Source: Alkalibacterium pelagium (GTDB lineage Bacteria; Bacillota; Bacilli; Lactobacillales; Carnobacteriaceae_A). From it: a DNA stretch of 64,000 nt. Position numbers and translations under genes: made by a program. Location: positions 1 to 64,000 of the forward strand of contig NZ_FNZU01000001.1 of assembly GCF_900109325.1 (NCBI RefSeq), read 5' to 3'. Positions 39,324 through 46,969 of the stretch are shown here, piece after piece; the stretch's first letter is position 1, and the number at the start of each line of letters is the position of its first letter. Under the pieces are notes generated by a model. The model was given only the letters and a program-made list of their open reading frames with translations, did no database searches and was not told the origin of the DNA.

Positions 39324-40084
39324 ACGCCAATCTTGAAATCAATAATTTTTCGCTGTTTCTTTCTACAGGTCTGCTGATTATTGCCATACTTATTGCATAC
39401 AAAGAAAAACTTGGACTTGGGAATGATATTTTTGTTGCAGGCATACGAGCTGTCATTCAGCTGTTTATTATCGGCTATGTCCTGAGCTATGTGATCCAGC
39501 TTGATAATGTACTGGTCACACTCGCAATGGTACTCTTCATCGTGTTCAATGCAGGATTCAATGCACACCAGAGAAGTGACGGGATTCCGCATTCCTTAAT
39601 TATTTCACTCTTTTCCATATCCATAGGGACTGGAATAACTCTGGTCATTCTTGTGCTATCCGGGGCCATTGAATGGCTGCCGTCCCAGATTGTTCCCATT
39701 ACAGGAATGATAGCAAGTAATGCAATGGTCGCAATCGGCTTGACCTTTCAGTCTCTGAACTCTAAATTCGCTGATCAGCGTCAGCAGGTACTGGAAAAGC
39801 TGTCACTTGGAGCGAATGAAAAGCAGGCATCTATGAGCATCATTAGGGCCAGCGTAAAAACGGGGATGAGCCCTTCAATCGACAGTACAAAAACTGTTGG
39901 ACTTGTCAGTCTGCCGGGGATGATGTCCGGTCTGATTTTTGCTGGCGTAGAACCTACAGAAGCCATCAGGTATCAGATCGTTGTTATGTTCATGATTATC
40001 GCAGTGACGAGTATCGCAAGTTTCAGTGCCAGTTACCTGGCATATAGACAGTTCTATAATGAGCAGAAGCAACTGACATTATAA
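39320..40084 (+). CDS. fetB: ABC transporter permease FetB family (UPF0014)
   Basis: The protein has 254 residues with seven predicted membrane helices and the family segments VITGMIASNAMVAIGLTF and KTVGLVSLPGMMSGLIFAGVEP. Overlaps fetA by four bases (ATGA), so the pair is coupled. Likely forms an iron exporter with FetA; substrate inferred from the family only. Confidence 0.87.
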   Translation: MNANLEINNFSLFLSTGLLIIAILIAYKEKLGLGNDIFVAGIRAVIQLFIIGYVLSYVIQLDNVLVTLAMVLFIVFNAGFNAHQRSDGIPHSLIISLFSISIGTGITLVILVLSGAIEWLPSQIVPITGMIASNAMVAIGLTFQSLNSKFADQRQQVLEKLSLGANEKQASMSIIRASVKTGMSPSIDSTKTVGLVSLPGMMSGLIFAGVEPTEAIRYQIVVMFMIIAVTSIASFSASYLAYRQFYNEQKQLTL

Positions 40085-40107
40085 AATAACATAAGCTATT
40101 ATATATC

Positions 40108-40153
40108 AAAAAACGTCTTATTTGTCACATAATTGACACTAAGGCGTTTTTTG
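40108..40153 (+). terminator. Intrinsic terminator after fetB
   Basis: AAAAACG...TTA pairs with TAA...CGTTTTT (one G-T), an inner TGTCA/TGACA pairing follows, then T-run. Confidence 0.8.
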
Positions 40154-40342
40154 AAATAGTCTCGTAAGGATGTAATGGTAACAATACAGACTGACTAAAA
40201 GGAAGTAACAGATAGCCCAAACCCCTTTTATTTTAAAAAGTGCATGGTAAGATACATACAGTTATCCGGGCAAGACCTAGGATAAATAGCATAATGACAC
40301 TACAAAAGACACACGTAGTAAAATATGAAAAGGGGTATAAAC

Positions 40343-41212
40343 TTGTTTATACAAAAAAATCAATTAATCAAAGCCGGTATTACATTTTCAGCAGCGGGAC
40401 TATTATTCCTGGCTAACGAAACGGAAGCCAGTGCAAATGAATTCACCAGTTCCAACTGGCAGCCGACAACTGTATCTCAAATCGAACAGGAAATAGCAGC
40501 ACAGAAAGAGAGCCAGGGAAGCGACGATGTCCTTAAATATACCTTCCAGTGGGGAGACACATTGTGGGGCATATCTCAAGCTACAGATATTTCAGTAGAT
40601 AAATTGGTAAACATCAATGATATTGATAACCGTAGTCTAATTCATGTGGGATCTACTATTTATCTAAGCAGAGACCTGTCAGTCATTTCCGTACAAAATG
40701 GTGATGAAGAAGTTGTCAGTTATGACGTGTCAAATGGTGATGCAGTTGAAACTGAGACACCTGAAGAAGTAGAAGAAGCAGCTGAAGAAGCGGTAGTAGA
40801 AGAAGCAGTTGAAGAAGTAGTTGAGCAAACTCAACCAGCTGAAGAAACTGTAGTCGAAACACAACCTGAGCAACCAGCAGAAGAGCCGGCTGAAGAAGAA
40901 GCAGCACAGACGTCTTCATCAGAAAACGGCCGTTGGATGTCTGTTGAAGCGACAGCATACTCTCGTAATCAGCCAGTATTGAGTAATCACACATTTACTG
41001 GAATTGATCTAAGAGAAAATTCACGTGTCATAGCTGTAGACCCTGATGTTATTCCTTTAGGATCAACAATTTATGTACCTGGATACGGAGAATACATTGC
41101 AGGAGATACTGGTGGAGCAATCATTGGTAATCGAATCGATATTCACTTCGAAAGTCTAGATTCTGCAATTCAGTTCGGCAGACAGAACATTGATGTACAA
41201 GTATTCGAATAA
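40343..41212 (+). CDS. Secreted LysM and 3D-domain cell-wall protein
   Basis: About 289 residues: signal peptide ending near N-E-T-E-A-S-A, a LysM domain (TFQWGDTLWGISQATDISVDKLVNIN, about residues 65-110), a long Glu/Val/Ala-rich acidic linker, and a C-terminal 3D domain with three conserved Asp (VIAVDPDVIPLG, AGDTGG, NRIDIHF). The family includes Bacillus YocH and Rpf/Sps-like muralytic proteins. AAAAGGGG fits TTG 40343; ATG 40325 has no ribosome site. Likely a peptidoglycan-lytic enzyme acting at the wall. Confidence 0.87.
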   Translation: MFIQKNQLIKAGITFSAAGLLFLANETEASANEFTSSNWQPTTVSQIEQEIAAQKESQGSDDVLKYTFQWGDTLWGISQATDISVDKLVNINDIDNRSLIHVGSTIYLSRDLSVISVQNGDEEVVSYDVSNGDAVETETPEEVEEAAEEAVVEEAVEEVVEQTQPAEETVVETQPEQPAEEPAEEEAAQTSSSENGRWMSVEATAYSRNQPVLSNHTFTGIDLRENSRVIAVDPDVIPLGSTIYVPGYGEYIAGDTGGAIIGNRIDIHFESLDSAIQFGRQNIDVQVFE

Positions 41213-41227
41213 TTTTTAACTTCTAAT

Positions 41228-41268
41228 AAGCTATAAGCGATCATTGATTTCGCTTATAGCTTTTTTTG
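41228..41268 (+). terminator. Intrinsic terminator after the 3D-domain gene
   Basis: AAGCTATAAGCGA (41228-41240) is perfectly complementary to 41250-41262, with seven T. Confidence 0.93.
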
Positions 41269-41570
41269 CATAAAAAATGAGTATTTTACCATTGTTTAAC
41301 AACTGGCTGGTCAATGTAACAGAATGTGATTAAATTGTAAAAGCCTTTTCTTTTGAAATAATCTTCATTCATGATAGAGTATTTCTATAACAGATTTCGG
41401 TTGTTTATTCTATCAAACCAAAGCAGGAATGTTTTGATATTACTATTATGAGCAGATTCGCCTGATTATGAGAGAACGGTGTCATGCAAGGCTTATTGCT
41501 TTAAATCAATTAGAAATTTTGGTAATGTTTCGGTAGATAGATGAATAACTGTATAAAAGGAGAGAGATAT
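41269..41570. other. Intergenic region before the acidic lipoprotein array
   Basis: About 300 bases, AT-rich. A possible promoter is TTGAAA (41353-41358) with TAGAGT at 41375-41380, 16 bases apart; this would leave a leader of nearly 190 bases. No reading frame or clear secondary structure was found in that leader. Confidence 0.4.
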
Positions 41571-41759
41571 ATGAAAAAACTTGCTAAGTTCACCGCATTG
41601 TCTCTAACCGCAGGCATGCTGCTTGGTGCTTGTGCTGATGGAGAGGATATGGAAGAAGACTTTCCAGGCGTTGAAGATCCAGCCACTGAAGATGAAGTGG
41701 AAGATAACGGGACAGATGACGGTATGGACGGCGATTTAGATGAAGATACAGACGAATAA
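41571..41759 (+). CDS. Small hyper-acidic lipoprotein, array member 1
   Basis: The protein has 62 residues with a lipoprotein signal peptide (MKKLAKFTALSLTAGMLLGAC; lipobox L-L-G-A-C, Cys at 21). The mature 40 residues are nearly all Asp, Glu and Gly, with no aromatic residue except one Phe. AGGAGAGAG sets ATG 41571 and not the upstream ATG 41541. First of four tandem paralogues with near-identical signal peptides. I do not recognise a family; it would be a membrane-anchored polyanion on the outer face, possibly binding cations. Confidence 0.82.
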   Translation: MKKLAKFTALSLTAGMLLGACADGEDMEEDFPGVEDPATEDEVEDNGTDDGMDGDLDEDTDE

Positions 41760-41801
41760 AAAGCATTAAAATAGATAAAAAATTACAGAGGAGAGATAGA
41801 T

Positions 41802-42017
41802 ATGAAGAAATTAGCGAAATTAACTGCCTTGACGATGACAGCCGGGATGCTTTTAGCCGCTTGTGGAGATGCCAATGATGTCGACGATGACCTGCCAGGT
41901 ATGGAAGACGATATGAATGGTGGACTTGAAGACGACGGCATGGATGATGGTCTAGAAGATGACGGCATGGATGATGATGGTCTAGGCGACGACCTGGATG
42001 ATGACACTGACGAGTAA
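41802..42017 (+). CDS. Small hyper-acidic lipoprotein, array member 2
   Basis: The protein has 71 residues with lipobox L-L-A-A-C-G-D. After the signal the chain is an imperfect repeat of D-D-G-M / D-D-G-L / E-D-D. It shares the segment C-G-D-A-N-D-V-D-D-D-L-P-G with member 3. GAGGAGAG precedes the ATG. The gap from member 1 is 42 bases, so co-transcription is likely. No catalytic motif and no known domain. Confidence 0.82.
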   Translation: MKKLAKLTALTMTAGMLLAACGDANDVDDDLPGMEDDMNGGLEDDGMDDGLEDDGMDDDGLGDDLDDDTDE

Positions 42018-42077
42018 TTTTTGTCTTTGATACTATTAGCTTAAATGAACGATAAGAATACTAAGGAGAGATTATTA

Positions 42078-42299
42078 ATGAAAAAATTAGCGAAATTAAC
42101 TGCCCTGACGATGACAGCCGGAATGCTATTAGCCGCTTGCGGAGATGCTAATGATGTAGACGACGATCTGCCAGGAACTGAAGAGCCTGCTGATGATGAT
42201 CTGGATGGTGGCCTTGAAGATGACGGCATGGACGACGGTCTAGAAGATGATGGCATGGAAGATGACGGTCTAGAAGACGACATGGACGACGATGAGTAA
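42078..42299 (+). CDS. Small hyper-acidic lipoprotein, array member 3
   Basis: The protein has 73 residues with the same signal peptide and lipobox as member 2. The acidic tail has about three copies of a D-D-G-M/L-E-D-D-G motif encoded by near-repeated DNA (GATGACGGCATGGACGACGG and relatives), which could expand or shrink by slippage. GGAGAG sets ATG 42078; the in-frame ATG at 42045 lacks a site. Function unknown. Confidence 0.82.
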   Translation: MKKLAKLTALTMTAGMLLAACGDANDVDDDLPGTEEPADDDLDGGLEDDGMDDGLEDDGMEDDGLEDDMDDDE

Positions 42300-42344
42300 C
42301 ACAAGACATTAAATCAGTAATTCAACTCAATAGGGAGCGATTAG

Positions 42345-42656
42345 ATGAAGAAATTAGCAAGACTGACAGCACTGACCATGACAGCCGGAATGTTATTAGC
42401 AGCCTGCGGAGATGCAGATGATACTGATAGCGAATTGCCGGCAACTGAAGAGCCAGCCGATGATACGAACGGTGACTTGGATGATGATGGCATGGACAAT
42501 GACCTCGACGGGGACCAGGATGATGATATTGACTCCGGTCTGGACGAGGAAGGTCTTGACTTCGACGAAGACGATCCAGACGATGAAATGGGTGACGACG
42601 GACTAGAAAGCGAAACCGACGATCTGGATGAAGACCTGGACGACGAAGACGAATAA
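42345..42656 (+). CDS. Small hyper-acidic lipoprotein, array member 4 (longest)
   Basis: The protein has 103 residues with lipobox L-L-A-A-C-G-D-A-D-D. The mature part is over 80 residues of Asp/Glu/Gly with few other residues, more divergent than in members 2 and 3 but sharing T-E-E-P-A-D-D with member 3. AGGGAGCG precedes the ATG. Last of the array, followed by a terminator hairpin. Together the four look like a recent tandem gene expansion. Confidence 0.82.
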   Translation: MKKLARLTALTMTAGMLLAACGDADDTDSELPATEEPADDTNGDLDDDGMDNDLDGDQDDDIDSGLDEEGLDFDEDDPDDEMGDDGLESETDDLDEDLDDEDE

Positions 42657-42674
42657 TTTCTAATCGAATAAGAT

Positions 42675-42708
42675 AAAAAGACGACCTGTTTAAAGGGTCG
42701 TCTTTTTT
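42675..42708. terminator. Terminator after the acidic lipoprotein array
   Basis: AAAAAGACGACC pairs with GGTCGTCTTTTT, with T-runs on both strands. It also lies just downstream of alr on the minus strand and may serve both. Confidence 0.9.
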
Positions 42709-42730
42709 GAGAGAAAGTAAGCTTTGAGTA

Positions 42731-43900
42731 TCAATCCAGTAGCACATTCTGCTTAGCAGTAACACTATCATCTTCTACATATATGCGGGGAATTCTTTTT
42801 CCAATGCCGCAGAGTATTTCATAGTGAAAGCTGTCGGTTAAATCAGCCATTGTATAAATAGAAGGCTGACCTTTACCAGGGTCTCCTATAAAGACAAGCT
42901 CATCTTCTTTTGAAAAGTTTTTGATTTGACTGACGTCGACCATGAGCTGATCCATACATATGCGTCCGACGATAGGGGCTTTATCCTCTCCACACGTCAG
43001 ATGCCATCTATTAGAAAGCTCTCTTGGTATCCCATCCGCGTAGCCAAGAAGGATCGTTGCGATCGTTTCCTCTTTTGAAGTCTTATAGGTTCTGCCATAG
43101 CCGATGCTTTCCCCTTCGGTCATCTGCTTTAAGAAAGCAGCATGAGTTGACAAGGTCATGACCGGCTTCAAGTCCAGCTTATCCTCCAATGCCTTATCCG
43201 GGTGATAGCCAAACAAGGAGATACCAGTACGGATCATATCCAAGTCAAACTCAGGATATAAAAGTGCAGCAGCTGTATTGCTGCAGTGACGCATCTCAAA
43301 AATGAAGCCTTCTGTCTCCAGATAATCTGCAATAGATTGAAAGAATGCAAACTGCTTTTTCGTGTAAGATGGATCTTTAGTGTTTTCTGCTTCTGCAAAG
43401 TGAGTGAAGATGCCTTCAAACTTAATAGTGTCGGCTGTAAGTGTCTGACACAAATCCAGAGCTTCTTTTTCCGACCGCACACCTATTCTGCCCATCCCGG
43501 AATCGACTTTTATGTGGATGCGTACTGCTTGCTCTGTCTGGTTGGCATAATAGTTGACGGCTTCAGCAATCTCCTGTGAAAAGACAGTAATCGAAATATC
43601 ATGTTCGATAGCTGCCGGAATCGTATCTGGCTCAATCGGACTCAGCAGAAGAATCGGTTTTGTAATTCCGGCGTCTCTCAGTTCCATTGCTTCATCCAAT
43701 ACAGCAACAGCCAGGTAATCTATGTCTTCCTTTTCAAGGTGGCGCCCAATTTCAACTGCACCGTGTCCGTATGCATCAGCTTTAATGACGCCCATGAATT
43801 TAGTTTTTTCAGATATATGATTTCTCATTTGATGATAGTTGTAAGATACCTTGTCTAAATCGATTTCTGCTTTAGTGTATCTGTAACTCCCATAGCTCAT
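42731..43900 (-). CDS. alr: Alanine racemase
   Basis: PLP enzyme converting L- to D-alanine for peptidoglycan. About 389 residues, with the PLP-Lys motif VIKADAYGHGA near the N-terminus, HCSNTAA and the GYGRTY substrate loop; the C-terminal Greek-key part holds GRICMDQLMVDVS. AAAGGAG abuts ATG 43909 but is nine bases from ATG 43900, the chosen start. Monocistronic, without the usual acpS neighbour. Confidence 0.97.
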   Translation of the reverse strand: MSYGSYRYTKAEIDLDKVSYNYHQMRNHISEKTKFMGVIKADAYGHGAVEIGRHLEKEDIDYLAVAVLDEAMELRDAGITKPILLLSPIEPDTIPAAIEHDISITVFSQEIAEAVNYYANQTEQAVRIHIKVDSGMGRIGVRSEKEALDLCQTLTADTIKFEGIFTHFAEAENTKDPSYTKKQFAFFQSIADYLETEGFIFEMRHCSNTAAALLYPEFDLDMIRTGISLFGYHPDKALEDKLDLKPVMTLSTHAAFLKQMTEGESIGYGRTYKTSKEETIATILLGYADGIPRELSNRWHLTCGEDKAPIVGRICMDQLMVDVSQIKNFSKEDELVFIGDPGKGQPSIYTMADLTDSFHYEILCGIGKRIPRIYVEDDSVTAKQNVLLD

Positions 43901-44053
43901 CTGTTTCATCTCCTTTGTACCTATTATTCTAACATGAACAACCTTGATGAGAACTGAAAAATGCTAAATCTTAGTGATTTTCATTTTATATTGGTATGAT
44001 ATGGATACAATAGAAAGTTTATAGAAATGAAAGAGATGGAAGGAGAACTATGC

Positions 44054-44686
44054 ATGTTAAATAAAACTAAACTAGCTCTACTAAGCGGAACAGCCTTATT
44101 TCTGGTAGCCTGTGGAGAGGATGAGGTCACTCAACTGGAAGACAGCGGCACTGAAGATGTCGCAGAGGATGAAGGGGAAGTTGATGAAGACTCTCTTCTG
44201 GAAGATGCAGGTACGGATGAAGAATTTACTACATTAGATGTCGATATGGTCAACAGTGATGGAACTTATGTAGGGTCTGCGGTGTTTGATGAGGGCGATG
44301 ATGGTGTTACACTCAATTTAAATCTCGAAGGATTACCGGCCGGAGAATACGGTATGCATATTCATGAAGTCGGACAGGCGACCCCACCTACCTTTGAAGA
44401 TGCAGGCGGTCACTTTAATCCTACTGACGCAGATCATGGATTTGAATCTGAAGATGGTCATCATCTAGGCGACTTACCAAACCTTGTTGTACCTGAAAAC
44501 GGCATTGTCAGCGAGACGATTGAGATACCAGATGTTTCTCTGTTGCCTGATGCAGAATATACTTTGGCTACAGAAGAAGGAACCTCCCTGATCATTCATA
44601 CTGAAGCGGACGATTATGAAACACAACCTACTGGGGATGCCGGGGATCGTATGGTTGGTGGCGTGATTTTTGCACCTCAGGAATAA
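44054..44686 (+). CDS. Cu/Zn superoxide dismutase-like lipoprotein
   Basis: About 210 residues: lipoprotein signal (L-F-L-V-A-C-G), an acidic linker to about residue 65, then a SodC domain. The metal ligands appear complete: HIH, GGHFNP, DADHGF, HHLGDLPN (zinc Asp in GDLP) and IIHTEADDYETQP. The two cysteines of the usual structural disulfide are absent (GDRMVGGVI in place of the normal Cys segment). AAGGAGA selects ATG 44054. It would detoxify superoxide at the cell surface; SodC is uncommon in lactic acid bacteria. Confidence 0.9.
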   Translation: MLNKTKLALLSGTALFLVACGEDEVTQLEDSGTEDVAEDEGEVDEDSLLEDAGTDEEFTTLDVDMVNSDGTYVGSAVFDEGDDGVTLNLNLEGLPAGEYGMHIHEVGQATPPTFEDAGGHFNPTDADHGFESEDGHHLGDLPNLVVPENGIVSETIEIPDVSLLPDAEYTLATEEGTSLIIHTEADDYETQPTGDAGDRMVGGVIFAPQE

Positions 44687-44704
44687 CTGACTAGAGTTAA
44701 CTTT

Positions 44705-44737
44705 ACCGAATCAGCCAGCGCTGGTTCGGTTTTTTTA
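44705..44737 (+). terminator. Intrinsic terminator after the SodC gene
   Basis: ACCGAA (44705-44710) pairs with TTCGGT (44725-44730), with an inner CCAGC/GCTGG, then seven T. Confidence 0.88.
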
Positions 44738-45081
44738 TTATATAGGTCTTGTTTACTTTTAATCCTGTTCAACGGCAGAATAAATTGAGATACAACTAGT
44801 GCAATATAATAAAAATTATTAAGAGTATGTAGCTGAGTTCATGATTATACTAGTTAAGGACTTAGTAGGGAAAGTGATTGGGGTAAGGTGCATATTTAAT
44901 TACACTGGAAGTCGGCAAGAAAAATTGTGTGAGTAAAAAATCTATTCCGATAGCTACCGAACTCGAGACCCAAATCTACCTGAATAACGGTGCAATCCCG
45001 ATAGCCAGAAAACTAACTTAAAACTCCTTTTAAGTAAAGAGACAATCTAAAGATTTGAGAGTACCAGATGAAAATGACACC
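44738..45081. other. Intergenic region before pepC
   Basis: About 340 non-coding bases. CCGATAGC occurs at 44947 and 44998, 51 bases apart, which might be a worn trace of another 51-bp array, but the rest of the two units does not align well. No other structure was seen. Confidence 0.4.
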
Positions 45082-45110
45082 TTGTCATGCACATGAATTT
45101 TAGGTATGAT
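45082..45110 (+). promoter_or_regulatory. pepC promoter
   Basis: -35 TTGTCA (45082-45087), 17-base spacer, -10 TATGAT (45105-45110). The start codon is 33 bases downstream. Confidence 0.75.
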
Positions 45111-45142
45111 TAATTCAATCATAAGAAAAGGATGAGAGCCAG

Positions 45143-46480
45143 ATGAAAATAACTACAGATTTACTGAGACAGTTTAAACATGATTTTGACGGGAATCCGG
45201 TCAATCATGCCGTAAAGAATGCCATGTCAAAGGTAGGACTGAACAAGTCATCTATAGATAACAACTTGACCCGACGTCACTCTTTTGTATTCTCCCACGA
45301 AACGAAAAAAGGAGACATCACTAATCAGCAGTCCTCTGGGCGATGCTGGATGTTTGCTGCATTAAACACTGCAAGGGTAGACACAATGAAAAAGCTGAAT
45401 GTCAAGACCTTCGAATTTTCTCAGAATTACACATTATTCTGGGATAAACTGGAAAAATCAAATTACTTTCTGGAAAGTATCATTGAAACAGCCGATGAAC
45501 CTTTGAACTCTCGTCTCGTTCAGCACTTGCTGCTTGATCCAATTCAAGATGGGGGACAGTGGGATATGTTTTCAGGTCTGCTTGAGAAATATGGTGCTGT
45601 TCCAAAATCAGTTATGCCGGAAACTTACCATTCATCTAATACAAGAGAACTGAATCAGCTCCTGACTGCCAAACTCAGAGAATTCGCTGCTAAACTGAGA
45701 GATAGTCATAAAGCTGGAAAATCATCAAAAGAGTTGTCTGAGCAGAAAGAGACCTTTCTATCATTTGTTTACGGCCTGCTGACAAAAACACTGGGAGAAG
45801 TTCCTCAGGTTTTTTCATACGAGTATAGAGATGAAGATAATCAGTTCCATAGGCTGACTGACATCACGCCTCAAGAATTCTTCAAGCATTATGTATCCTG
45901 GGATCTGGATGAACGCATTTCTCTAATCAATGCACCAACGGAAGATAAGCCTTATGGAAAAGCGTATACCGTCAAGTATTTAGGAACGGTCAAAGAAGGA
46001 AAAGCAATTACTTATGTCAATGCACCAATTGAAGTGCTGAAAGAGGCAGCTATTGCTTCTATTAAAGATGGTGAGCCGGTCTGGTTTGGCTGTGATGTCG
46101 GGAAAATGCTTGAACGGGAAGCTGGAATCATGGATGATAAAGCTTATGATTACGAAGCAACATTAGGTGAAACGGTCGAGCTGACGAAAGCTCAGCGCCT
46201 TGATTATGGTGAGAGCCTGCTGACGCATGCGATGGTTTTTGTGGGGGTAGACCTGGACGATCAAGGTAATCCGATAAAATGGAAAGTCGAAAACAGCTGG
46301 GGAGATAAGAACGGTGACAAAGGAATATACTCTATGAGCGACAAGTGGTTCGATGAGTACAATTATCAAGTGGCCGTCAAACGCCAGTACATTGATGAAG
46401 AGTGGCTGAAAGCTCTGGACCAGCCAGTCGTTGAGCTTGAGCCATGGGATCCGATGGGGTCACTGGCATTAGTTAAATAA
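45143..46480 (+). CDS. pepC: Aminopeptidase C (bleomycin hydrolase family)
   Basis: Cytoplasmic cysteine aminopeptidase of 445 residues (peptidase C1B) that trims peptides during nitrogen nutrition. The catalytic Cys68 is in QQSSGRCWMFAALN, the His in LLTHAMVFVGVD and the Asn in WKVENSWG. The C-terminus ends at LALVK, as usual for this enzyme, whose last residues block the active site. AAAGGATGAG precedes the ATG. Monocistronic, with a strong terminator. Confidence 0.97.
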   Translation: MKITTDLLRQFKHDFDGNPVNHAVKNAMSKVGLNKSSIDNNLTRRHSFVFSHETKKGDITNQQSSGRCWMFAALNTARVDTMKKLNVKTFEFSQNYTLFWDKLEKSNYFLESIIETADEPLNSRLVQHLLLDPIQDGGQWDMFSGLLEKYGAVPKSVMPETYHSSNTRELNQLLTAKLREFAAKLRDSHKAGKSSKELSEQKETFLSFVYGLLTKTLGEVPQVFSYEYRDEDNQFHRLTDITPQEFFKHYVSWDLDERISLINAPTEDKPYGKAYTVKYLGTVKEGKAITYVNAPIEVLKEAAIASIKDGEPVWFGCDVGKMLEREAGIMDDKAYDYEATLGETVELTKAQRLDYGESLLTHAMVFVGVDLDDQGNPIKWKVENSWGDKNGDKGIYSMSDKWFDEYNYQVAVKRQYIDEEWLKALDQPVVELEPWDPMGSLALVK

Positions 46481-46488
46481 TTGAAATA

Positions 46489-46534
46489 AAATACGTATAC
46501 GCTCTCATTAATCTGCGGGTATACGTATTTTTTC
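46489..46534 (+). terminator. Intrinsic terminator after pepC
   Basis: AAATACGTATAC (46489-46500) is perfectly complementary to GTATACGTATTT (46519-46530), followed by T. Confidence 0.9.
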
Positions 46535-46571
46535 ATGTTTAACATACGGTATTCGTCCAATCATTCCACTC

Positions 46572-46847
46572 TTATGAAAAGAGCTCGATGGCTAGAACTA
46601 TGGAAGAGCTGATAGCTCCGCCTATAATAAAGTACATAATCATCTGTAGAGGAATGAACCAGGGGAGATCATCTAGATGCTTGTCATCATCCGATGCCAC
46701 TCTGGAGGATATGAAGTATCCAATCCCTACGCCTATCCCAAGAATGGGAAACAGCTGCTGTATCTGATCTGGACGAAGCAGGCCAAACAGGAGACCAATA
46801 ATAAAGCCGAAAAGCTGGAGCCACCGTCGTTTAGTTTTCTTAGACAT
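46572..46847 (-). CDS. Hypothetical small membrane protein
   Basis: The protein has 91 residues: basic N-terminus (M-S-K-K-T-K-R-R), two close hydrophobic segments (about 10-25 and 31-47), a charged loop with D-D-D-K-H-L-D-D, and a third membrane helix (about 65-88). No known family recognised. AAAGGAGGG with good spacing supports translation. Stands alone between pepC and abgT. Confidence 0.65.
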   Translation of the reverse strand: MSKKTKRRWLQLFGFIIGLLFGLLRPDQIQQLFPILGIGVGIGYFISSRVASDDDKHLDDLPWFIPLQMIMYFIIGGAISSSIVLAIELFS

Positions 46848-46924
46848 GATGATCCCTCCTTTATATGTACTTCAGTCAATCATTGGTTATCCTAACTATA
46901 CCATGTCAGAGCTGAAGAGTAATG

Positions 46925-46962
46925 AAAAAGACATGCTTCCATTTTCTGGAAGGCATGTCTTT
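46925..46962 (-). terminator. Terminator of the abgT gene
   Basis: AAAGACATGC-TTCCA pairs with TGGAAGGCATGTCTTT with one bulge; a T-run follows on the minus strand. Confidence 0.85.
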
Positions 46963-46969
46963 ATTCTGA

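Noticed and set aside
40155..40342. c-di-AMP (ydaO-type) riboswitch before the LysM/3D gene
   Set aside because: Such genes are frequent targets, but the conserved core could not be matched in this short leader.
42041..42304. Ser/Arg/Pro-rich frames on the minus strand of the lipoprotein array
   Set aside because: They are mirror images of the repeated GAT/GAC/GAA codons and have no ribosome sites.
44938..45020. A fourth 51-bp repeat array
   Set aside because: Only CCGATAGC recurs at a 51-base distance. The rest of the two stretches does not align, so it is too weak to claim.
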